From UBA1724 sp963632245 (GTDB lineage Bacteria > Verrucomicrobiota > Lentisphaeria > Oligosphaerales > Oligosphaeraceae), in assembly GCA_963632245.1 (NCBI GenBank), contig CAVGTF010000014.1, positions 1 through 25,032 of the forward strand: a stretch of 25,032 bases of DNA. Reading direction: 5' to 3'. Each line of letters begins with the position of its first letter. Positions within the stretch are counted from its first letter, which is position 1. The notes below the pieces were generated by a model that made no database searches, had not been told where the DNA came from, and saw nothing but the letters and a program-made list of their open reading frames with translations. The translations under genes and the position numbers were made by a program. Of the stretch, positions 1 to 6,045 are shown piece by piece.

Positions 1-53
1 TAGGGAGTAGGGAGTAGGGAGTAGGGAGTAGGGAGTAGGGAGTAGGGAGTAGG
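1..53. repeat. Heptanucleotide tandem repeat (tagggag)7.5
   Basis: Seven perfect copies of the 7-bp unit tagggag plus four further bases open the window, so the array may continue to the left. Similar 7-bp or 14-bp arrays with other unit sequences occur at 2844-2857, 5818-5847, 24793-24813 and 25000-25027. They look like the short tandemly repeated repetitive sequences known from some bacterial intergenic DNA. No coding role is visible. Confidence 0.95.
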
Positions 54-120
54 TTTGTGCGGTCGCTGCGCGGCTCTTCCGCGGCGTGAAGGCCGCGGTA
101 CTGGTACCGCCGCCCCCAGC

Positions 121-270
121 GGCGGAAGGGCGCCGCAGGCACCGCATAAACTAGCCACTAATCACTAATTGCTAGGTACTTACGGCGCTTTTACGCGCCG
201 TTGGCGGAAGAGCGCCGCAGGCACCTTATAAACTAATCACTATCCGCTAATTGCTAAGTACTTACGCAAG
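121..270. repeat. Two imperfect copies of a ~68-bp intergenic repeat
   Basis: Copy A (121-188) and copy B (203-270) both begin with ggcggaag, continue through gcgccgcaggcacc and end in a cactaat/ctaattgcta..gtacttacg tail. They differ at scattered positions. The tail is the inverted, diverged form of the 46-bp repeat found at 10372-10417 and 10656-10701. Between the copies an acggcgc/gcgccgt hairpin lies at 181-200. I see no gene in 1-286; the rest is GC-rich palindromic sequence such as ggtac-tg-gtacc near 97-108. The region lies downstream of the minus-strand operon, but no U-tract terminator is evident. Confidence 0.8.
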
Positions 271-286
271 TGCCGCACGGCAGGCG

Positions 287-2857
287 CTAGCGTCTCCGGC
301 GCAGTGCGACGGCGACGCTAATGGCGGCGAGGATTGCGGGGGTCAGGAGGAGGTTATAGAGTGCGACCTTCCGCTGGACGGCGTCGAGTTTATGCCGGAG
401 GGCGGTGAGGGCGGCGCGTTGCTTATTTTTGAGGGTCTCTTGTTGCGCGGCGTCCTCGGCTTCCAGGGCATCGAGGGCTTTTGCGATAGCGGGGTCGTTC
501 TGGTCATGTCCCTGCAGGAGTGCGCGTCCGCGTGCGCGGAGATCCGCGTTATCCTGGTATGCCTGTGCTTCCAGCTGCTGGATCTCCTGTTCGGTTTCGC
601 GGGCGAGTGCCTCCAGTTTCGTGAATCCGCGTTTACGGGCGCCGCGGGAGCGCAGTTGGAGGAGTGTGGCGTCGTCGCAGAGGAACTCCATGGCATTTGC
701 CAGGAAGGTGGCGTTGTCGTTGAGGGGGAGTTCCAGCTCCTTGCCGGTGGCGTCAGTGGTCTGGTTGACGCAGAGTGAGTCGTGGAGCCAGTCCACATCG
801 CCCATCAGGATTGCGGAGCCGGCGGTATTTGTGTCCTCTTCGGGCTGGATTTGGAGTGCGAGGACATGGGATTTGTTATCGGGGGTGAAATCGGTGAGGA
901 TTGCGGCGCCGTCGCGTTTTGCCTGGTAGGGCAGGAGGGTCTGTGCGTCAGTGGTGGTGGTGGCCAGGGGTGTGACACGGAAGGCGTGTGTGGGCGTGGT
1001 GGTGAATTCTCCGGGGCAGAAGAGGGTGAGGGAGAAGAGGTGTTGTGTGATGGGGGAATCCTGGGAGAGATTCTCCTGTTTCAGGGTGATGAGAGTGGGG
1101 AAGCTCTCCAGTCCCTTCCGGTTGTTGGTCATGGAGGAGGCCAGCTGGCGGTCCGCGACGACGCGCCCATCCTGGAAGGAGACTCCCCAGAGCTCGCCCA
1201 GGGACTGCGGGAGCTTCGAGGCCTTCGTGAGGCGCATGCGGCCATTCTGGCTGGCTTCCACATGGGAGAGTGGATCCAGGCACAGGAGGATTCCGCCGCC
1301 TTTCTGGTGGAATTGCAGGACGTCATTCCAGAAGGACTCGGGGGCGTCTTTGGGATGGAGCAGCAGGAGTGCATCCAGCTTTTCGGGGAGGGGCTTTGTG
1401 GGATCCAGGGTGATCAGCTGGAAGTCCTCCTGGAGTTTCTCGATGCTCCACCAAGTCGGCAGGAGTTTCTGGTTATCCTGGTCGAAGGTCTCCTGGACGA
1501 TGAGGGAGGAGAAGAGTCCGATCTTCCGGGGCTCCTTTCGCTGGCTGGCGGAGAGCGCTCGCGCCAGCTGGTATTCCAGGGTGGCGGGCTCTTCGGGATC
1601 CAGCCAGGGGACCGTGACCGCCTTTCCCTGTGCGGGATCCTGCGGCGCAATGCGGACTCCCAGGAACCATAGGTCGCCCAGCGAGCCCACGTGGGGTGTG
1701 ATGCCCAATTCTGCGGCGTGGTCCTGCTCCTGGTTGCTCTGGGGGAGGAATTCCTTCAGCACGATCATGCCGTTGCTCTTGCGGGCGAATTCATGGAGGA
1801 GCTCCTGTGTGCGGGCGGCGTGTCGCCGGACGGTCGCGGAGAGCTCAGGGTGGTGTTGGGAGTATACCAGCGTGACCTCCAGGGGTGTCTGGAGGGCATC
1901 TAGGATCTGTCGGCTGCCGGGATCCAGGGTATAGAGGTGGTCCTGCGTGCAGTCTAACCGCCAGGGGCATTTCTGGAGGAGTGCGGCGGCGGCGATCAGC
2001 AGGAATGCGGCTGCGAGGGTGGGGAGGAGCCGTCGGCGCTGTCTGGGACCGTGCCGGAGTCGGAGTGCCAGGCAGGTGAGGAGGAGGAAGAGGATGATTC
2101 CCGCCAGGAAGAATGCGACATCGCGGAGTGCCAGCCGTCCGCTGGAGAGTGCCTCGAAGTGTCCGGAGATCCCCCAGGCGGAGAGCAGATCCATGACCCC
2201 AGTGGGCATCCCCCACTTGATCAGGAGGAGATTGATGGGTCGGAAGCCGGCGAGCATCCCCAGGAGTCCCAGGAGGAAGGACGCCAGGAATCCCACGAAT
2301 TGGCTGTTGGTCCAGACGCTGGTCCATTGTCCCAGGGACAGGAAGAGTCCGCCGGCCAAGAGGCATCCCAGGTATCCGGTGACGATGGGCCCCCAGTCGG
2401 GCTCGCCCAGGATGGCGCAGGTGATGGGGAAGGGCGCTGTGCAGGCTAGCGCGACGCAGAGAAGCGCGAGCTGCGAGGCGAATTTTGCTAGGACGAGTGC
2501 GCGTGGGGGTGCGGGGAGAGTGAGGAGGAGTTCTGCGGCGCCGGTGCGGTATTCTTCGGCCCAGGAGCCCATGGAGAGCGCGGAGCACAGGAAGAGGAAG
2601 AGCCAGGGCTGCCAGACGAAAAAGCCCTCCAGGGATGCGGAATTGCCGTCAATGAAGCCCCCCAGAGTCAAGGTCAGGATCCCGCTGATCACCAGATAGA
2701 AGATCAGCATGGCCGCCGCCAATGGCGTGGTTAGAAAACGCCAGCATTCACGGCGAAAATAGACTGCTGCAGTGCAAGTGGAAAACATTGAAAAAGGAGG
2801 AAGGAGCAAGGAGGAAGTTAGGCTAGGGTTTCGCATTGCTAATTCCTCATTCCTCAT
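287..2857 (-). CDS. GldF-GldG fusion: ABC-2 type permease joined to GldG-like auxiliary domain
   Basis: An 856-residue membrane protein that merges two proteins usually encoded separately. Residues about 45-270 form an ABC-2 permease-like half with about six hydrophobic segments (48-67, 84-102, 125-150, 158-178, 186-205, 247-266). A further membrane helix (278-296) leads into a GldG-type domain; the entry YTLDPGSRQIL at 309-319 matches the family's KYTLS..T..IL pattern. A central GGGILLCLDP stretch is also typical, followed by a glutamine/glutamate-rich coiled coil and a C-terminal membrane helix ending in RRRR. The ATP-binding partner is the gene immediately upstream; the ATGA overlap at 2854-2857 suggests translational coupling. 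The start is uncertain: ATGs at 2857, 2836 and 2788 are in frame, and the family alignment favours 2788, because the first 23 codons are repeat-derived. Substrate is unknown; in Bacteroidetes the relatives act in gliding/secretion, which need not apply here. Confidence 0.85.
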   Translation of the reverse strand: MRNEELAMRNPSLTSSLLLPPFSMFSTCTAAVYFRRECWRFLTTPLAAAMLIFYLVISGILTLTLGGFIDGNSASLEGFFVWQPWLFLFLCSALSMGSWAEEYRTGAAELLLTLPAPPRALVLAKFASQLALLCVALACTAPFPITCAILGEPDWGPIVTGYLGCLLAGGLFLSLGQWTSVWTNSQFVGFLASFLLGLLGMLAGFRPINLLLIKWGMPTGVMDLLSAWGISGHFEALSSGRLALRDVAFFLAGIILFLLLTCLALRLRHGPRQRRRLLPTLAAAFLLIAAAALLQKCPWRLDCTQDHLYTLDPGSRQILDALQTPLEVTLVYSQHHPELSATVRRHAARTQELLHEFARKSNGMIVLKEFLPQSNQEQDHAAELGITPHVGSLGDLWFLGVRIAPQDPAQGKAVTVPWLDPEEPATLEYQLARALSASQRKEPRKIGLFSSLIVQETFDQDNQKLLPTWWSIEKLQEDFQLITLDPTKPLPEKLDALLLLHPKDAPESFWNDVLQFHQKGGGILLCLDPLSHVEASQNGRMRLTKASKLPQSLGELWGVSFQDGRVVADRQLASSMTNNRKGLESFPTLITLKQENLSQDSPITQHLFSLTLFCPGEFTTTPTHAFRVTPLATTTTDAQTLLPYQAKRDGAAILTDFTPDNKSHVLALQIQPEEDTNTAGSAILMGDVDWLHDSLCVNQTTDATGKELELPLNDNATFLANAMEFLCDDATLLQLRSRGARKRGFTKLEALARETEQEIQQLEAQAYQDNADLRARGRALLQGHDQNDPAIAKALDALEAEDAAQQETLKNKQRAALTALRHKLDAVQRKVALYNLLLTPAILAAISVAVALRRRR
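2844..2857 (-). repeat. Heptamer repeat (atgagga)2 at a gene junction
   Basis: On the minus strand two copies of atgagga run from 2857 to 2844, followed by attagca. The first unit provides both the stop (TGA) of the upstream ATPase gene and the first possible ATG of the permease gene. The same heptamer occurs as intergenic DNA at 24793-24813, so a dispersed repeat has been recruited into coding sequence. The second unit also supplies a GAGGA that could act as a ribosome-binding site for the ATG at 2836. Confidence 0.75.
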
Positions 2858-3609
2858 TTCTCGAGGGGCTTTTCTTCGCGGGCGAAGAAAAGCTTCTCGA
2901 GATCGCCGGGCACGGGTCCGTCATAGACGAGTCTTCCGTGTTGGAGCATGAGGACCCGGTCGCAGACGAGTGGTACCTCTTCCAGGAGGTGAGTAGATAG
3001 GAGCAGTGCGTGTTTTTTGCCGAGGGCTTTCAGGAGTTTCCGTGCGGAGTCTTTCTGGAGGGGGTCCAGTCCGTCGGTGGGCTCATCGAGCATGAGGAGT
3101 CCGGGGCGGTGGACCAGTGCCTGCGCCAGACCCAAACGCCGGCGGTATCCTTTTGAGAGCTGATCGCAGATGCGGGAGGCGACTTGTGTGAGGGAGCACT
3201 CCTCCAGGGCGGAGTCCACGGCGTCCTGTGCCGCCTTTCCGCGGAGACCCTGTGCTTCTGCGGCGAAATGGAGGACCTCGGAGACTCGGAATCCTGCATG
3301 GAAGGGCGCGCTTTCGGGGAGGTATCCCAGGTGGTGCCGGGCGGACTCGGGATTGCGGGCGAGATCGGTCCCCGCGATCTGGACGGTCCCGTCATCGGCG
3401 GGGAGGAATCCCGCCAGGATGCGCATGAGGGTGGATTTTCCGGCACCATTGGCTCCCAGGAGTGCGACGGCCTGTGGGTGTTCCAGGGTGAAGGAGATGC
3501 CGTCCAGGACGGTCGTGCCGGAGAATGCCTTCCGGACGTCCTGTACCCGCAGTAATGCCGGGGAAATAGTGTCTGTGGTGGTATTTTGGATGGCGGGGGT
3601 ATCGGTCAT
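2854..3609 (-). CDS. ABC transporter ATP-binding protein, GldA-like
   Basis: A 251-residue single-domain ABC ATPase that would energise the membrane protein encoded directly downstream. Visible motifs: Walker A GANGAGKST (52-60), a GYLPES Q-loop region (95-100) in which Gln is replaced as is common in this subfamily, signature LSKGYRRRLGLA (151-162), Walker B LLMLDEPTDGLDP (171-183) with the catalytic Glu at 176, and the switch His in LSTHLLEE (His207). LSKGY together with GYLPE is characteristic of GldA/CcmA-like exporters. The start ATG lies 8 bp after the stop of the McsA/McsB-like gene and the stop overlaps the next start, so the three genes are very probably one transcript. No clear Shine-Dalgarno sequence precedes the start. 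The substrate cannot be inferred. Confidence 0.93.
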   Translation of the reverse strand: MTDTPAIQNTTTDTISPALLRVQDVRKAFSGTTVLDGISFTLEHPQAVALLGANGAGKSTLMRILAGFLPADDGTVQIAGTDLARNPESARHHLGYLPESAPFHAGFRVSEVLHFAAEAQGLRGKAAQDAVDSALEECSLTQVASRICDQLSKGYRRRLGLAQALVHRPGLLMLDEPTDGLDPLQKDSARKLLKALGKKHALLLSTHLLEEVPLVCDRVLMLQHGRLVYDGPVPGDLEKLFFAREEKPLEK

Positions 3610-3617
3610 AATGGGTG

Positions 3618-5786
3618 TTAGCCTTTGCCCTGTTTGGGGATTTCCAGGAGTCTCTGGAGATCAGCCATGAGATTATGACGGTAGAGGGAGGCCTGTTGGG
3701 CGCGCTCGCGAGCGGGTCCCTCGCCGCGGAAATCCTGTGCGGGGTTGGGATTTGGGAAGATGTGCTGGTCCTGGTCGTCGGGGGACTCGGGCATCTGTGG
3801 CGTGGGACGGACGCTTTCGGGGCGTTCCAGGGAGAGTGCGCCGCGGCACTGTTCTTCCCAGAGGAGATCGGGCATATTCTCCTGGGGGGGTAGCGTGCGG
3901 TTTGGCCGTGCGTAGTTCCAGACGATCTCTTCGGTGAGGGGCGTGGTGTCCACGCGGAGTGTGGCGGCGGGGTTTGTGCAGCGGCAGAGTGTGAGACGGA
4001 GGGCGTCCAGGAATCGCTGTTTATTCAGGGAGGGGAAGCACCCCAGTTCTTTGCCGAAGAGGAGGGCATCCAGGAGGCAGAAGGCTTCCTCGGGCATGGT
4101 CTGGCGACCATTCTCGAAGACTCCCCAGGCGCGCCGGAAGCCCTCCAGGGCATTTTCGCGGAAGTCTGGACTATGGAGCATCCATTTCCGGGCACGCAAC
4201 TCGGCGCGCTCCAGCGCGTGTGCGACCTTTCGCAGGTGGGTCAGTCGTTCTTCGAGATTGGGGTTGCAGACTCGGGTGTCCTGGAGGAGGAGCATTCCGC
4301 AGGGAGTCAGTCCGCCGGCGCCATTGGGAGTGATGGGTGTCAGGCGAAGGGAGGCCTCTTGGGTTTTTTTCTCGAAGTCATCCAAGGCAGGGAGGGCATC
4401 CCAGATCCCCTTGAGGCCCTGTGTGCGGATGAGGGCAGGCAGATGGAGGGCGAGGGAGAGAGTGATGGCGCCGCCAAGCTGGTGGGGCATGGGATGGTAG
4501 TATCCCAGGAAAAGGGTCACGAAGAAGGGGATTCTTGTGCTGAGCCGTCTCAGGGTATCGCCGAGCGTGCGTATGAGTATGGGTGCCTCGTCCTCGGTGC
4601 CGCGGAGGAGGAGGGAGAATGCGCCGTCGGTGCGGGGGGCGACGGTGTCCTGGGTGCCGATATACGCCATGGCGCGGCCGTTGGCGGAGAAGAGCGCGGC
4701 GGTACGGTTTTCGCGGGCGCCGCCTTCGAAGAGCGGGTCCTTTGCCAGAAGGGTGGAGAGGGCGTTGCGGACCTCCGTGGCGCTCATGTTGGGGGACTGC
4801 AGGAAGTCCACTGCCGTCCGGTTCGCCTGGATCTGGAAGCCCTGGATGATCTGCGGGGTATCCAGGGCGTGCTGCGCGAGGCATCCGGCCAGGAAGAGGG
4901 ATTCCGGGGGCAGCGCGGGGTAGGGCGGCAGTCCCTGGAAGGGCAAGAGACCCTTTCGGACGACGGCAACCGAGCCTACCGCGGGCAGCTGGCACATCTC
5001 CTCTTTCAGCATTTGCCGGATGCCCTGGATCTCGTCCTTCAGCATCTGCGCGGCATTGACACGCTTATTCAGGACGGCATCCAGATACCGGTCAAGGAGC
5101 TTTGATAGACGCCTTGTCTCTTTGTCGCTTTTTGTTTCGGCGGGCCGGGTTTTCTTGTTTTCTATTTTGGAAGAGGCGGAGGTGTTGTTTTTTTTCTTGT
5201 TTTGAACTACTTCATTAAGGAAGTCGCTTTCGCGGAAGCTCAAGCAGAAACCGCAGTGTTCCTCGTGATCCAAGTCCAGGCTCTGGCAGATGGGGCAACG
5301 GCCGACCTCGGGTTTGCCCAGGATGCCATTGAGATCTATGCCGTGGCGCTCAAAGTTCTGCCGGAGTTCCAGGTTGACATCTCGGTCCATATCCATTCTG
5401 TTCACCAGCTTGTCAAAGCATAGACGGAACCAGTCCTGGGCATTGTTTATGTTTTTGATAGACAACTCATCTGAGGCGTTATCGGGATTTTTCTGGCTAT
5501 CTATGGGAGAGGGAGGAGTCTCTCCGCCATTTAGATGATCCATTCCATGAGGAAGCAGGTGCGGCAGGTCACGATAGATTTTCATGATCCCCTCAAGATA
5601 TTCTTTGAGGTCGTCGGGGAGATCTTCCTGCTGGAGCTCCTTGATGGCACAGGGAATGCAGTAGTGCAGATCCCGCTGCCCCCCACAGTCATCCACAATG
5701 TGTATGTACACTGCGGCGACTTCCTTGTGGCATTTGTCGCAAATGGCGAAAGGCGGTCTGGAGTCGGAGTCGGTGTCGGAGTTCAT
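3618..5786 (-). CDS. McsA-McsB-like fusion with a degenerate (pseudo) arginine-kinase domain
   Basis: A 722-residue soluble protein. The N-terminus has two CxxC pairs (Cys16/19 with Cys43/46; Cys164/167 with Cys178/181), resembling the zinc-binding modules of McsA, then a UVR-like helical motif at about 225-264. Residues about 270-600 can be aligned by eye with the full length of the McsB protein-arginine kinase: LGYYHPMPHQLGGAITLS then LHLPALIRT (428-454) against McsB GYLTSCPTNVGTGLRAS then HLPALVLT, and RAWGVFENGR (552-561) against RSYGVLSNCR. The catalytic motifs are lost: the SSRIRLARN equivalent reads VVRKGLLPF, NEEDH reads GTQDT, SCPTN reads PMPHQ, and RGIYGEGS reads RLTPITPN. About 100 further C-terminal residues are Pro/Glu/Arg-rich. 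I infer a non-catalytic scaffold or regulator, perhaps phospho-arginine or Clp-related. First gene of the operon with the ABC genes. The start at 5786 fits the family, since the first Cys lies near the N-terminus. Confidence 0.7.
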   Translation of the reverse strand: MNSDTDSDSRPPFAICDKCHKEVAAVYIHIVDDCGGQRDLHYCIPCAIKELQQEDLPDDLKEYLEGIMKIYRDLPHLLPHGMDHLNGGETPPSPIDSQKNPDNASDELSIKNINNAQDWFRLCFDKLVNRMDMDRDVNLELRQNFERHGIDLNGILGKPEVGRCPICQSLDLDHEEHCGFCLSFRESDFLNEVVQNKKKNNTSASSKIENKKTRPAETKSDKETRRLSKLLDRYLDAVLNKRVNAAQMLKDEIQGIRQMLKEEMCQLPAVGSVAVVRKGLLPFQGLPPYPALPPESLFLAGCLAQHALDTPQIIQGFQIQANRTAVDFLQSPNMSATEVRNALSTLLAKDPLFEGGARENRTAALFSANGRAMAYIGTQDTVAPRTDGAFSLLLRGTEDEAPILIRTLGDTLRRLSTRIPFFVTLFLGYYHPMPHQLGGAITLSLALHLPALIRTQGLKGIWDALPALDDFEKKTQEASLRLTPITPNGAGGLTPCGMLLLQDTRVCNPNLEERLTHLRKVAHALERAELRARKWMLHSPDFRENALEGFRRAWGVFENGRQTMPEEAFCLLDALLFGKELGCFPSLNKQRFLDALRLTLCRCTNPAATLRVDTTPLTEEIVWNYARPNRTLPPQENMPDLLWEEQCRGALSLERPESVRPTPQMPESPDDQDQHIFPNPNPAQDFRGEGPARERAQQASLYRHNLMADLQRLLEIPKQGKG

Positions 5787-5796
5787 GAATAGAGAT

Positions 5797-5815
5797 CAGG
5801 GCGCCTCGCGCCCTG
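5797..5815. other. Perfect 8-bp hairpin in the leader of the McsAB-like gene
   Basis: The sequence cagggcgc-ctc-gcgccctg forms an 8-bp perfect stem with a 3-base loop ending about 10 bp before the start codon of the minus-strand gene. It occupies the place where a Shine-Dalgarno sequence would be expected, and none is present. It could mask or position the start, or be part of the palindromic repeat DNA that follows. Confidence 0.55.
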
Positions 5816-5817
5816 TA

Positions 5818-5847
5818 GGTAGTAGGGAGGAGGTAGTAGGGAGGAGG
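5818..5847. repeat. 14-bp tandem repeat (ggtagtagggagga)2
   Basis: Two perfect copies of ggtagtagggagga plus gg. The 14-bp unit is two heptamers, in keeping with the 7-bp periodicity of the other arrays in this window. It is followed by a gtttatgcggtgcctgcggcgctcttccgcgg segment that resembles pieces of the repeat DNA at 55-150 and 10690-10740. Confidence 0.85.
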
Positions 5848-5911
5848 TTTATGCGGTGCCTGCGGCGCTCTTCCGCGGCTCTTGCCGCGGTGGTTTGTGT
5901 GTTCCTTGGGT

Positions 5912-5975
5912 GAGGGAGGGCTTCTGACCAGGCAGAGCCCAACCAAAGGACGGATGGCTGCCGCCCCCGTGCCCC
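5912..5975. repeat. Dispersed ~65-bp repeat, copy 1
   Basis: This stretch (gagggaggg, ttctgac, ggc, then ccaaccaaagga, ggctgccgcccccgtgccc) recurs in the same orientation at 10567-10634 with a few substitutions and small length changes. Both copies lie in intergenic DNA next to other repeats. No transposase or terminal inverted repeat is evident; it could be a small non-autonomous element or a repeated RNA. Confidence 0.75.
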
Positions 5976-6000
5976 TGCTACGGCGCAATTCCTCATTGGT

Positions 6001-6045
6001 GCAAGTTTTTCAAAAAGGCTTGTCAGCCTTTTTTGGAGAACTTGC
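6001..6045 (-). terminator. Rho-independent terminator overlapping the 3' end of topA
   Basis: Inner stem aaaaaggct (6012-6020) pairs with agccttttt (6025-6033) around tgtc, and an outer gcaagtt/aacttgc pair (6001-6007 with 6039-6045) extends it. On the minus strand the hairpin begins inside the last codons of topA, includes the stop codon, and is followed by a T-run. It should terminate topA transcription; the A/T-flanked stem may also work in the opposite direction. Confidence 0.8.

Noticed and set aside
1..286. Terminator for the minus-strand operon in the acggcgc hairpin at 181-200
   Set aside because: The stem is short, about 100 bp beyond the stop and lacks a proper T-run, so I did not call it a terminator.
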